64,000 nt of DNA from Prevotella sp. (GTDB taxonomy: Bacteria > Bacteroidota > Bacteroidia > Bacteroidales > Bacteroidaceae): positions 1 through 64,000 of the forward strand of contig JAFTFG010000008.1 of assembly GCA_017449675.1 (NCBI GenBank), given 5' to 3'. Shown here piece after piece: positions 25,427 to 35,595 of the stretch; the first letter of the stretch is position 1; every line of letters starts with the position of its first letter. Below the pieces are notes generated by a model. The model made no database searches. It worked only from the letters and a program-made list of their open reading frames with translations, and was not told where the DNA came from. A program made the translations under genes and the position numbers.

Positions 25427-28400
25427 TATTTAATCAGTACCTTCTTACCACAGATGATGTATACACCAGGCTGTTCGATATAGAGTCTGTTCTCACCGGT
25501 ATGAACCTTGATGTTCTTGGTGATACCGCTCATAGAGACAACCTGTAGGTTGCCGTCCTCAGCAGCATTGATGATGAGGTAGTGTCCATCTGCTCTCAGT
25601 GCCATACCCTCAGCATTCAGGACATTGTCGATACCCGTTGCCCCCTTGAAGGTCATAGCGGTAGACTCATCAGGTGCCAGATACTCACTGTTGTCTGCTC
25701 TGACGAGACGGATGTCACGGATGTCAACCATCTCGCCCTCGGCCATACCATCAGTGGTAATTGCCAAGTTGATGATGTTGTTCTCTGCAACATTGAAATG
25801 CTCGTTCTGCGGAGAGAATACAATCACTCTCAGTGCTCCGTTATCGAGGAGACGGGAAGAGATAGAGTGCGTACCGTTGACACCACCAGCGAGACTTACT
25901 ATCGGCTTGTCGTTCTCGTCGAGGGCTATCTTCATTGCCTCAGGCAGGTAGACATCGCACTGTAGGGCAATGAAGTTGGAAGCATTCTCCATCTTCATAC
26001 TAATCGTCTGTTGGTCACCGCTTGTCGTCACTACCTGATTCATATAGAGTCGGCCTTGGGCATCGTTTGCGATGTTGCCGGTTGCTCTGCTGGCACTTGG
26101 ACGCTCCAGAATGATGTCAACCGTTGCCGTCACGTCAGCCACTGTGATTTGGTTGTCCTTATTGACATCGGCAGCCTTCTTGATGAAGCGGTCTTGGTAG
26201 TACTGCAGGATATTGTCCACCGTATGGACGGCATCATTGATCGTAATATCACCATCACCATTACTGTCACCCAACGGATAGTCCTTCAGGTTGAAGTGGA
26301 TGGTATGGTCAGGTGCTGCAAAGTCGAAGTTATTCGGACCAGAGATATGGATATTCTTGATGGTCACATCGAAACTACCCGTCTCCTCACCAGTGGTAAA
26401 CGGCAGGAGAAGCAGGTCGCCATCAGTCTCTTGGAACTGACTTCCACCCAACGAATAGACGATGACACGTACACCACCATCCATCAGGCGGGCTGCCGAT
26501 ACCTGGTGTGCACTGGCACGTCCACTCAACTGAATGCCGAAGTCGCCATAAGCATCATTCATATTGATACCGTCAGGCATGTATACATCAAACTGGATGT
26601 CACGGGCCTCACCCTCGTTATGGAGTGCAAGAGGTATCTGGATGGTGTTCTCCACATATTCCTCTACCGTGTTCTCCATCACAATCCAGTAGTCGTTCGA
26701 CATGACGACAATCTCACATTTCTGTTCGAGTTCGGGGTTGTCAACCGACTTGGCTGTGATCTCTGCACGACCGGGAGCCACACCGCTGATGATACCCTCG
26801 CTGTTTACTGTTGCCACGTCGTTGTTGCTGCTCGTCCACTCAATGCTCTTATTGGTGGCATTGGTGGGATAGACAGCAAATCTCAACTGACGGTTCTCAC
26901 CCTTCTTCACAGCCACCTCGTCGTCAAGCATACGAAGTTCCTTCACGTGGATGTCGCCAACCACCTTCACCTGTACCTCAAATGAAGAGGCTTTAGTGAC
27001 ATTAGGTGTCTGGTAAGTACCGTCTACCATCTGAGCGGTCACATCTTCACCATTGTAGAGCACCTTCTCAATGACAACGTTCTCCTCAGGATTGACCTTG
27101 AAGGTTGCGGTCTCGTTCTCCTGTACATACAGGCTGGATCCGTCCTTCACCTTCGAACCCTGTTGCTCAGTGGCAGCGGCTCGGTTGGCACCACGGGCAG
27201 CATCTGCACCGTTATTGTAGAAGTAGAGGTTAGCACCCTCTCCGACAGTCACGTCAATGTTCTTACGCATGGAGACGAATGCACCCCATTGCGCTGCTGA
27301 CAGGTAGTCTTCGAAGGTACCTGTAGGAATAGAGAGGACGCAGCGGTCGGTGTGTACATGGTGGAACACATACTCACCGAGGTCAGCAGGTGTAAGGGCC
27401 TCCACCGTGATGTTGGCCAGTTTGCGGCAATCACCGAATACGTAGTCACGGATCCAGTTCATACTCTTCGGCAGGTAGACTGTCTCCAGATTAGAGCAGT
27501 TATTGAAAGCATAACCCTCAAGGGTACCCAGGTTCTTACAGTCGCTCAGATCAATAGAACTCAGTGACGTACAGTTCTGGAAAGCGTAGTAGTTGATTAC
27601 CTTCATCGAGGTGGGGAACTCGATGCCGTCCAGACTGGAGCAGTTAGCGAATGCTCCGTCGTCGATGCGCTCCAGGTAAGGAGGCAAGATGACCGTCTTC
27701 AGTGACGTACAGCCTGCAAAGGTATGGAAAGGAATCTCATCGAGGAAGTCGGGTTCCGACATGTCTATCTTCTCAATCTTCGAGCAGTTCTCGAAACTGG
27801 AGCCTGCTGAAGAGCCATAGCCCTCCGTTCCCATGAACATATCGAAGTCACGGTTGAACTTCACGGTACCATAGAGGCTGCTACAGTTAGCAAAGGCACT
27901 CTCACCCAGTGACTGGAAGTTACGAGGCAGGGTGATTTCCTGAGCCAGTGTAGAACATCCCTCGAAGGCATAGCCCTGGATGACCGTCAGATTCTCGTTG
28001 ATCACCACCTCTTCCAGTGATGTACAGCCTTGGAAGGCTCCATATCCGATGAACTTCAGTCCTGTTGGCAAAGTCAGTTGCCCCTTCAGGGACGAACAGC
28101 CACGGAAGGCACCCTGCTCAATGCGTAACAGTGATTGAGGCAGTTTCACGTTCATCAGTACCTTCTTGTCGAGGAAGGCATTATCTGGAATAATAGTTAC
28201 GTCTGCATCCTCCATGTCGAGGTCGTAAAGCAGTGTCATGTTCGAACGCATGATGGCGAAGTCCTGTACACCCAGTTTTCCGTTCACTTTCAGGTGAGTG
28301 ATGGTAGCAGGAGCAATACCCACTTGCTCGTTGATGTCAACAGCGAGGTTGCCCTCTCTGGTGACCGTGACTTCAGCATGCAACTCCTTGTCGAGGATGA

Positions 28401-31400
28401 CTTTGTCACCCCAGACGGCAGCATCCTTATAGGCGTTAGCGCATCCTTCAGGTACAAAGGCGGCTATCCAGGCATCAGACATCGTGTTTTCTTTTAGTGT
28501 AGGAGGCACCGTTGCCTCACTCTTGATAATGGAAATCTGCGTGCCGTTAAAGGCATACTCGCCCAAACTGGTAAAGCCGGCTCCCAATTCCAGGACACCA
28601 CCCAATTTGTTGTTCCATGCAAAGGCATAACTGTCAATCGTCTCCAGGGTCTTCGGCAACTTAAAACTCTCCAAAGCCTCACAACTTCCGAATGCCCTTT
28701 CTGGAATCGTTGTCAGTTTGGTCTTCGACAGGTCGATAGAGGTCAGTTTGCGACAACTGCTGAAAGCGGAATTGCCTAACTGTTCCAATGAGGCTGGGAT
28801 TAGTACCTCTGTCAGTTCCTGACAATTATTGAAGGCATACTCGCCAATACTCTGCAACTCGGTCAGACCACTCAAGTCCACTTTCTGAATCTTTGTATAA
28901 GCGAAAGCACTATACCCTATCATTTGCAGACTCTTTGGGAAGTTGAACGTCGTCAAAGCCTCGCAGTTTCCGAAAGCATTGCTGGTAATAGATGTCAGCC
29001 CTTCTGGTAAGGTCACTTTTACCAGGTTCTTACAATTGTAGAAGGTGCCATCCAATGTTTTCAGGTTGGTATATGCTGAGAGATCAATCTCTGATATCGT
29101 GCTTTGATAGAATACACCATACAATTTAGTAATTGTCTGTGGGAATTTGATATTCTCTAAGTTCTTTACGCCTCTGAATGCATCTCCCACTTCCGTCATC
29201 TTTGTCTGACTGAGGTCTATCACCTGCAAATTGGTATTCTCAAAAGCATTTGAATATATGTTCTCTAGGTTCTTCAATTCTGTGAAATTCACCTCTTTTA
29301 AGTTGGTACAACCTGCAAATGCAAAGTCGGAAATCCAGCGTGTCATCTCAGGAAGACGGACACTGGTCAGCGACTTCTTACCTACAGAAGTGCCACTCCA
29401 ACTCGTAGAAGTACAGAAGGCCTGAGAGGGGAAATACTCGACCTGCGCTTTCCAGAGGTCAAGAACACTCAGTTGTGGCATCTCATCACGCATGGTGTAG
29501 AAGTCCTGTTCTGACAGAGGACCGCTGATGGTGAGTTTGGTCGCATTCTGCTTCTGAGTGGCTGACAGCATGTTCTTGAGGTTGCCGGCATCTTCCATGA
29601 CTACTGTAAGTTCTGCATTCACACGGAAGGTGACCTCCAGGGTGGCATCGTCACTGACATTCTCAATGGTCAGTTGACCCGCGTCATCCAGTTGGGCAGT
29701 AACGGTATTGCCATTAAGTGTGACCGCATCCACTACATAATACTGGTCGGGTTTCATGGCTAATACGGCAGGCTGTCCTTTGGGTAACTGAATCGTGGTC
29801 TCAGGCAATAGGGTGGTGTTCTTATATTCCACCGTACCGCCTTCACTCGTTGTTACGGTATAAGTAGCCACATCACCACTTGCACCGGCCGTACCGAAGG
29901 TGATGGCCAGCGTAGAGTTGGCTGTGATGGCTGGTGTTACGTAGGTAGTTCCACCATTCTGCACCACACTCTCCTGACCGTTGAAGACGATGGCACTGAC
30001 TACCTGACCTTCTGCTGGTTCCAAGGTGAAGTTCAGTGTGGAAAGATTATCAACGGTCAAAGTCTGATTAGTGGTATATTCTAAGGAACCGAGTTTCACC
30101 TTACCGTTGCCAGAAATCTGTAGGTCTAACTTATACTGATTGACGGCAAAGGTGACTGTCAGTTTTCCATTGAGTTGATTGCTGTTAAGCGTGAACTTGT
30201 TGTCGGCAAAAGGAATATCTACGCCATCCAATTTCACAGCATTAGCATGCCAACCCTCATTTGGAATAATCTCGAACAAAACTGTGCTTCCACTGGGGAA
30301 GAATGTGGTTGTTCCCATCAGGGTCTGTCCACTTACACGCACTTTACCTTCTTCGCCAATAGTAACCTGCAGGCCATATTCCTTTACTTTAGTGAAGTCT
30401 GACCATTTTGGTGCATCAGCATAGGCCTTCGTTGAACCAATAGGAACATACAGTGTACAATTGTCAAAATCAATATTACTAAAGGAAGAATTGTCGTTCA
30501 CATCAAACGGTGTAGAACGGCTTACATATAAGCGCTCCAATGTGGTTGGAAGAACTTTCTCACCATAGATGGAGGAGAGGGCTGCAGGAAGCCGAAGTTC
30601 TGTCAGTTGTGCATCTTTTAATGCCTCATAGCCCATCTGGTAGTCTCCCTTTTCTGGTAGCAGCAGTGAAGTACAACTGCCAAAAGTGTTGTAGGCAAAT
30701 CCTCCTGTCAGTGTACACTGGCTCAGGTCAAAACTGCGGACAGACGACTCAGTAAAGACATTAGACCAACCGAGTGTTGTCAAAGAAGCGGGCATCACCA
30801 ACGAAGCAGGTAGAGAACTGCAACCGTTAAATGCGTCATAATCGATTTTCTGTATTTTATCACCAAAGGGGAAGACAGACAACTTGCTACAAGATCTGAA
30901 GGCAGAATATTCTATTTCCTTCACATTTTCACATCCGTCTATTGTTGTCAGTTTCTGACAATTGGAGTATGCATTGCTGCCGATAATGGTAACCGTTGAC
31001 GGCAGATGGACGATGGTTATATTCTGATGATCCTGAAATGCCTGAGACGGAATCGTCTTTACATCCGTCTCACGGATGTCAAATTCCTTAAGCGCTGTCA
31101 GGCTGCCTCTTACGTAACTCCAGTCCTTGGCAGTCATCTTACCCGTTACTTTTAACACGTTGATGGAGTTGATACTTCTGCCTGATGCTGTAATCAGGTC
31201 TTTCAACTCACCACCATTGGGATTGGCAATCGTGAATGGGTTGGCAGTAAATGCTACGTTCAATGTTCCTACTGTGCTACCCGCAGGAATGGTAAAGTTT
31301 CCGTCAGCATCCACATCCAAGGTATTGTTATCGAGAGTTACGGAAATCAGTTCACATCCCGTCTCAGGTATGGCTGTCAATGTAGTTGCAGCACCCTGGT

Positions 31401-33477
31401 TAGCAAAGAAGACATCACCATTTCCATAGGTAATACTACCTTGTTGCACGGTTCCGTATCCACTGATGTCTACCTTGAACCCTGATTCCTTGATATTACT
31501 AAACCCTGACCAGCCTGTAGCATCCTCATAGGTTTCTTTAGATCCGATAGGCACATACAACGTACAATTGTCCAGATCAAGGTTGGTAAAGGATCTGCTT
31601 TCTGCACTGATAGGTTGTATGGTGCTAACATAAAGTCGCTCCAGTGTGGTGGGGAAAATACCATCGCCCCAAATAGATGAAACGACTGCTGGTAGGCGAA
31701 GTTCTGTCAGTTGTGCATCGCCCAGTGCATTCCAACTTAAAGTATAATTTCCTTTCTCCGGTAATAATAGATAGGTACATTTACCAAAGGCATTATAGGA
31801 AATATTAGTATCCTTAAACGTACACTGGCTCAAGTCGAAACTGCGGACGGAAGACCCGTTGAAAACATAGTTATTAATCGATGTTAGGGAGGCTGGCATC
31901 ACCAAGGAAGCAGGCAACGAGGTACAGTTTTCAAATGCCGAACTGCCTATTTCCCAAATAGCATTGCCAAAAGGGAATACAGACAATGTCGAACAACTGG
32001 CGAAGGCGGAAGAACCTATCGTTGTGACATTGTCACATCCGTCAATTATGTTCAACTTCTCGCAATAATAGAATGCATTGCTTCCAATGATAGTCACAGT
32101 GGAAGGCAGATGCACAGTTGTCAAACTTCCTTTGTTGCTAAATACTTCTTCGGGAACACTCTTCACGTCCGTCTCACTGATATCGAACTCCTCCAATGCC
32201 GTCAGGTTGTTCTTGATGAAGTTCCAGTCTTTTGCCGCAAGTGTACCCGTCACCCTCAGTGTGGTGATGGAACTGGCACTTTTGCCAGAAGCAGCAATCA
32301 GGTCTCTTAATTCTCCGCCGTTGGGATTGTCGATGGTGAAGGCCTTGGAGGTGAAGACAATGTCCAATGTACCTGTCGTATTGCCGGCAGGAATGGTAAA
32401 GGTGCCGTCAGATGCCACATTCACGGCACTGCCGTTAAGGGTGACGGAAATCAGTTCATTGTCTCCTTCTGGTACGACTTTCAAGGTTGTAGCAGCATTC
32501 TGGTTGGCAAAAAATACATTGCCGTTTAAATAAGTTCTGTTTCCCAACTGCAATGCGCCGTAACCAGAGATGTTAACTTGGAAGCCCATCTCCTCCATAT
32601 ATTGATAGAGGCTGCCCCAGCCGTCGGCAATGGCATAACTACGCTTTGATCCCTTCGCAATGTAGACCTTGAGGGATAGGTTGTCTGTTTCTAAGATGTT
32701 CTTGAAGGTTTCCTCTTGACAAGTTGGAGGTGTAGCAGACTCCACATATAATGTTTTCAGCGTTCGTGGCAGACAATAGCCACTTAAATATGTCACGGCT
32801 TGTGTCAGTGTCAGATTCTCTAATCCCTTATAAATCCATTGCTGGGTAGTCTCGTCCCAACTCTGATCTACATTAAAGCATGACCATTCAAGACGCAGGT
32901 TACCCTGAGAAGGGAAGAGAACTTCTTGGAGGTTGAATAAGTTTGCAAATGCAGAACTACCCAAAGTCTCCAAACTGGTACATGCGGAAAAATCTAAATG
33001 AGTGAGTTTTTTACAATTATAAAAGGCATTAGTGTCCACAATGCGCAGACTGGCAGGAAAAACGATCTTCCCTGTCACTGCAGCCTTATTGCCAAATGTT
33101 ACTGATTCCAACAGTTGACAACCGCTGAAGGCCTCATAATTGATGTTTGTGATTCCCTCTGGCAGTCTTACTGTCTTGAGTGTTTCCTTACCATAGAAAG
33201 CCCTGTTGGGAACCTTTGTGACATTGGTTCCCGAGACATCAAGAATTTCCAACTGTGACATCTGGTTCTTGATGAGTTGGAAATCACTATCTCCAATAAC
33301 ACCCGTCACTTTCAAGTTCTTGATGGCAGAGAAATTGGTGACACCCTGTGCTTCCAGCGCATCCCACAGACCACCTGCCGTGTTCACTTGTACAGTCACT
33401 GTCTGCGCCATCGCACGGATGACGAATACTGATGTCAATAGCATCAGCCATGCTGTAGTTAGTAATCGTTTTTTCAT
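25426..33477 (-). CDS. Giant BspA-like LRR_5 surface protein with Big2, two cohesin-like domains, dockerin and T9SS tail
   Basis: A 2683-residue secreted protein. Signal peptide 1-24. LRR_5 (BspA/TpLRR) blocks lie at about 50-290, 400-665, 770-1040, 1310-1690 and 1730-2070, recognised by repeats such as IGSNAFYYCEKL and IEQGAFRGCSSL. InlB-B-like beta segments separate them (e.g. about 300-375, 668-750, 1040-1290). Residues 2175-2260 are a Big2 Ig-like domain (VAVKKGENRQLRF, ATVNSEGIISGVAPG). Then come cohesin-like 1 (about 2262-2398), a dockerin (2402-2460; DSNGDGDITIND and DVNKDNQITVAD), cohesin-like 2 (about 2475-2612) and a type IX sorting tail ending GVYIICGKKVLIK. Residues 300-667 and 668-1040 are a tandem duplication. 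BspA proteins bind host proteins or other bacteria; here the domain mix suggests an anchoring adhesin of the assembly. Confidence 0.85.
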   Translation of the reverse strand: MKKRLLTTAWLMLLTSVFVIRAMAQTVTVQVNTAGGLWDALEAQGVTNFSAIKNLKVTGVIGDSDFQLIKNQMSQLEILDVSGTNVTKVPNRAFYGKETLKTVRLPEGITNINYEAFSGCQLLESVTFGNKAAVTGKIVFPASLRIVDTNAFYNCKKLTHLDFSACTSLETLGSSAFANLFNLQEVLFPSQGNLRLEWSCFNVDQSWDETTQQWIYKGLENLTLTQAVTYLSGYCLPRTLKTLYVESATPPTCQEETFKNILETDNLSLKVYIAKGSKRSYAIADGWGSLYQYMEEMGFQVNISGYGALQLGNRTYLNGNVFFANQNAATTLKVVPEGDNELISVTLNGSAVNVASDGTFTIPAGNTTGTLDIVFTSKAFTIDNPNGGELRDLIAASGKSASSITTLRVTGTLAAKDWNFIKNNLTALEEFDISETDVKSVPEEVFSNKGSLTTVHLPSTVTIIGSNAFYYCEKLNIIDGCDNVTTIGSSAFASCSTLSVFPFGNAIWEIGSSAFENCTSLPASLVMPASLTSINNYVFNGSSVRSFDLSQCTFKDTNISYNAFGKCTYLLLPEKGNYTLSWNALGDAQLTELRLPAVVSSIWGDGIFPTTLERLYVSTIQPISAESRSFTNLDLDNCTLYVPIGSKETYEDATGWSGFSNIKESGFKVDISGYGTVQQGSITYGNGDVFFANQGAATTLTAIPETGCELISVTLDNNTLDVDADGNFTIPAGSTVGTLNVAFTANPFTIANPNGGELKDLITASGRSINSINVLKVTGKMTAKDWSYVRGSLTALKEFDIRETDVKTIPSQAFQDHQNITIVHLPSTVTIIGSNAYSNCQKLTTIDGCENVKEIEYSAFRSCSKLSVFPFGDKIQKIDYDAFNGCSSLPASLVMPASLTTLGWSNVFTESSVRSFDLSQCTLTGGFAYNTFGSCTSLLLPEKGDYQMGYEALKDAQLTELRLPAALSSIYGEKVLPTTLERLYVSRSTPFDVNDNSSFSNIDFDNCTLYVPIGSTKAYADAPKWSDFTKVKEYGLQVTIGEEGKVRVSGQTLMGTTTFFPSGSTVLFEIIPNEGWHANAVKLDGVDIPFADNKFTLNSNQLNGKLTVTFAVNQYKLDLQISGNGKVKLGSLEYTTNQTLTVDNLSTLNFTLEPAEGQVVSAIVFNGQESVVQNGGTTYVTPAITANSTLAITFGTAGASGDVATYTVTTSEGGTVEYKNTTLLPETTIQLPKGQPAVLAMKPDQYYVVDAVTLNGNTVTAQLDDAGQLTIENVSDDATLEVTFRVNAELTVVMEDAGNLKNMLSATQKQNATKLTISGPLSEQDFYTMRDEMPQLSVLDLWKAQVEYFPSQAFCTSTSWSGTSVGKKSLTSVRLPEMTRWISDFAFAGCTNLKEVNFTELKNLENIYSNAFENTNLQVIDLSQTKMTEVGDAFRGVKNLENIKFPQTITKLYGVFYQSTISEIDLSAYTNLKTLDGTFYNCKNLVKVTLPEGLTSITSNAFGNCEALTTFNFPKSLQMIGYSAFAYTKIQKVDLSGLTELQSIGEYAFNNCQELTEVLIPASLEQLGNSAFSSCRKLTSIDLSKTKLTTIPERAFGSCEALESFKLPKTLETIDSYAFAWNNKLGGVLELGAGFTSLGEYAFNGTQISIIKSEATVPPTLKENTMSDAWIAAFVPEGCANAYKDAAVWGDKVILDKELHAEVTVTREGNLAVDINEQVGIAPATITHLKVNGKLGVQDFAIMRSNMTLLYDLDMEDADVTIIPDNAFLDKKVLMNVKLPQSLLRIEQGAFRGCSSLKGQLTLPTGLKFIGYGAFQGCTSLEEVVINENLTVIQGYAFEGCSTLAQEITLPRNFQSLGESAFANCSSLYGTVKFNRDFDMFMGTEGYGSSAGSSFENCSKIEKIDMSEPDFLDEIPFHTFAGCTSLKTVILPPYLERIDDGAFANCSSLDGIEFPTSMKVINYYAFQNCTSLSSIDLSDCKNLGTLEGYAFNNCSNLETVYLPKSMNWIRDYVFGDCRKLANITVEALTPADLGEYVFHHVHTDRCVLSIPTGTFEDYLSAAQWGAFVSMRKNIDVTVGEGANLYFYNNGADAARGANRAAATEQQGSKVKDGSSLYVQENETATFKVNPEENVVIEKVLYNGEDVTAQMVDGTYQTPNVTKASSFEVQVKVVGDIHVKELRMLDDEVAVKKGENRQLRFAVYPTNATNKSIEWTSSNNDVATVNSEGIISGVAPGRAEITAKSVDNPELEQKCEIVVMSNDYWIVMENTVEEYVENTIQIPLALHNEGEARDIQFDVYMPDGINMNDAYGDFGIQLSGRASAHQVSAARLMDGGVRVIVYSLGGSQFQETDGDLLLLPFTTGEETGSFDVTIKNIHISGPNNFDFAAPDHTIHFNLKDYPLGDSNGDGDITINDAVHTVDNILQYYQDRFIKKAADVNKDNQITVADVTATVDIILERPSASRATGNIANDAQGRLYMNQVVTTSGDQQTISMKMENASNFIALQCDVYLPEAMKIALDENDKPIVSLAGGVNGTHSISSRLLDNGALRVIVFSPQNEHFNVAENNIINLAITTDGMAEGEMVDIRDIRLVRADNSEYLAPDESTAMTFKGATGIDNVLNAEGMALRADGHYLIINAAEDGNLQVVSMSGITKNIKVHTGENRLYIEQPGVYIICGKKVLIK
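30360..32580 (-). repeat. Tandem 1.1-kb duplication inside the LRR giant
   Basis: Residues about 300-667 (DNA 32580-31477) and 668-1040 (31476-30360) repeat the same order: VxISGYG, FFANQ.AATTL, an NPNGGEL linker, an LRR block with the shared VHLPSTVTIIGSNA and SSVRSFDLSQCT, then PTTLERLYVS and DNCTLYVPIGS. The DNA has diverged but many stretches stay alignable. The second copy lacks a following InlB-like unit of the same type. Confidence 0.8.
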
Positions 33478-33504
33478 AATATCGTTCTTTTATAGTTTTT
33501 ATTA

Positions 33505-35586
33505 TTATTGCAAAATAGCATGTATGATCTGAACCACATCAGTAACGGTGATCCTTCCGTCCTGATTCATGTCTGCCTGCGACTTTGTGAACTCAGAAGA
33601 GTCTCTTTCCAAGATGTAATCGACGACACAGGAGATGTCCGTAACGGAAACGTGTCCGTCATTATTGGCATCACCCATGAGTCCGGACAGGCCACCCACT
33701 TGTAGCGTGGCGGTAGGTGACGATGCGCAGTCGCGTCCCTCAGCGGTACTCAGGATAATTTGATCGGCTAGGATGTTCGTCTTGTCGTAACTGGCCAGTC
33801 CTTCCACCTTATTATATATAAGGGTGATGACGGAACCGTCGCCCACAGTAATGGGTGTGTTATGCTCCGAATAGACATATACCCGGTAGCAGTCATCGGA
33901 TTGCTTCGTGATTTCTACCTGATAGTCTGTTGCACGAGAGGAGAAAGTAAACTCCTCCTTTACAGGCACCATACCGGCTATCCAATGCAGGTCGAACTGC
34001 ATGCCGGCAACGGGTAGGGTGTTCTTCATGGTGATTGTTATCGCATATTGACCAGGCTTTCCGCTCACAGGTTGTCCGCTCAACGCAATCTCGTTGACGG
34101 CGTATGTCGTACCGCTCAGTACAACGGTCTGCATCTTGTTTTCCGGGTCATTACTGTAGATATTCATGAAACCGTCAAAGGCCTCTTCACCGGCAGGATG
34201 ATAGCAGACCTCTATCTCTGTGGTCTCCCCTGCTGCAATGGTTGGCAGGTTGGCAGCCTCCGTCAGTGTGAATGCCTCCTTGGAGAAGTCTACACGCTGT
34301 ATGACGAGTGGTGCCTCACCCGTATTCTTGATAGCAAACTTCTTTTTGAGGATATCCTCCAGAGGTATTCTGCCAAACTCCAGTTCAGAGGCACATGTTA
34401 TCTTGGGGGCAGCGATACGGATGGTGGTACCGTTGACCTCAGAGGTCATATCCTGTCCATCCGCATTGCTTAAGAGAACATCAATAGGGTCTAGACGGTA
34501 GTCGCCTCCCGTTCCGTTCAACAGGAGTTTGAATGTGAACAGTTCTCCCTCGTTGCCAGACAAAACGGCATTGGTAGAGGAATGGATATAGAACGACAGT
34601 TTATCGCCCAGCATCGTCCCGGATATCTCATGGGATCCATTTGTAGTCCTTCCCGACAGCGTCGCACTGCCTTCCACATATTTCAGTGCATCAGGCAAGG
34701 TGAAACAGCATTGTGTGGCGACAATCGGCTCCATATTCTGCATACTGACACGTACCGTCACTTCATCGCCTGATTGTCCGGAGGCTCCTGTGACAGATAA
34801 CGTGTTCACGGAGAAGGGGGCAGCAGTGACGTGAATGGTTTGACGACCGTTTGACGCATCGGAAAGGAGTGTGATGTCCGTCTGGTCGCTTCCATATTGC
34901 GTCGGACTGTATTCTATGGTCAACGTCTTCTGCTGTCCGGCGGCGATGGTCATGGATGTCGGACTGACCTTGAACAATGCCGATGTACTTGTAATCTCAG
35001 AAACATTTAGAGGCTCATTGCCGATATTGTTGACAGACACCTCTTTTTTATGGGTGCTTCGAATAGGTACACTACCATAGTCAATCTCCGACATGCCAAG
35101 GGATATCTTCGGACAGAGGATCGTGACTGTGCCGCCCTGTGCACTGACGGACAGCGATTGTGCTGCTGCGTCGCTTAACATCGCCTCAGGACTGAGTGCA
35201 TAGGTGCCCGGCTCATTCCCCAGTTTCAGACGGAAGGTCATCAAGGCTCCTTTGCCCTCTTTGAAGGTGTTGAGGGAGACATCGTAGACATACAGGTTCA
35301 GTTTGTTGTCCTCATCAGAGACAGAGAAGGTGTGGCTTTCAGAAACCCGTTGGGCGTTCAGTACAGCCGATCCCTCCACATAACTGACATAAGGAGTATG
35401 GGGAATATTGATCTGCAAGGCTGTTGCAGACTGTGCACCACTAAGCATCACACTCACTTCCACCTCCTCGCCCGGATGTCCGGATACCGAGGTGAGGGAA
35501 ACGGCGCTTTGGGCGCTCATCGGCATTGCCGCCATCAGCGACAATGCCATGCACAGGATGAATACGTATGGTTGCAGACGTATCAT
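33505..35586 (-). CDS. Scaffoldin-like protein: three cohesin-like domains, two Hydin-type Ig domains, one dockerin
   Basis: A 693-residue exported protein, signal peptide 1-26 (ending MSAQS). Domain order as read: cohesin-like 1 (27-156; VSGHPGEEVEVSVMLSGAQ), ASPM/SPD-2/Hydin-type sandwich 1 (158-256; EIDYGSVPIRSTHKKEVSV), cohesin-like 2 (259-392; ASGQSGDEVTVRVSMQN), Hydin-type 2 (395-493; ELEFGRIPLEDILKKKF), cohesin-like 3 (497-632) and dockerin (637-693; loops DANNDGHVSVTD and DMNQDGRITVTD). There are no catalytic motifs. Multiple cohesin-like modules with a terminal dockerin is the architecture of a scaffoldin. It starts 9 nt after the S8 stop codon and ends 27 nt before the LRR giant, so all are one operon. 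There is no type IX tail, so it must be held by another component. Confidence 0.78.
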   Translation of the reverse strand: MIRLQPYVFILCMALSLMAAMPMSAQSAVSLTSVSGHPGEEVEVSVMLSGAQSATALQINIPHTPYVSYVEGSAVLNAQRVSESHTFSVSDEDNKLNLYVYDVSLNTFKEGKGALMTFRLKLGNEPGTYALSPEAMLSDAAAQSLSVSAQGGTVTILCPKISLGMSEIDYGSVPIRSTHKKEVSVNNIGNEPLNVSEITSTSALFKVSPTSMTIAAGQQKTLTIEYSPTQYGSDQTDITLLSDASNGRQTIHVTAAPFSVNTLSVTGASGQSGDEVTVRVSMQNMEPIVATQCCFTLPDALKYVEGSATLSGRTTNGSHEISGTMLGDKLSFYIHSSTNAVLSGNEGELFTFKLLLNGTGGDYRLDPIDVLLSNADGQDMTSEVNGTTIRIAAPKITCASELEFGRIPLEDILKKKFAIKNTGEAPLVIQRVDFSKEAFTLTEAANLPTIAAGETTEIEVCYHPAGEEAFDGFMNIYSNDPENKMQTVVLSGTTYAVNEIALSGQPVSGKPGQYAITITMKNTLPVAGMQFDLHWIAGMVPVKEEFTFSSRATDYQVEITKQSDDCYRVYVYSEHNTPITVGDGSVITLIYNKVEGLASYDKTNILADQIILSTAEGRDCASSPTATLQVGGLSGLMGDANNDGHVSVTDISCVVDYILERDSSEFTKSQADMNQDGRITVTDVVQIIHAILQ

Positions 35587-35595
35587 AAGCAGGTC

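Noticed and set aside
26011-26985. 324-codon open frame on the plus strand opposite the LRR giant
   Set aside because: Its sequence is the complement of conserved domain codons of the giant protein, with no signal, motif, promoter or start context. The same holds for the long antisense frame at 17388-18587 opposite bamA.
30360-32580. CRISPR or satellite array within the repetitive LRR DNA
   Set aside because: The repeats are diverged coding LRR units with no regular spacer structure; they follow codon periodicity.
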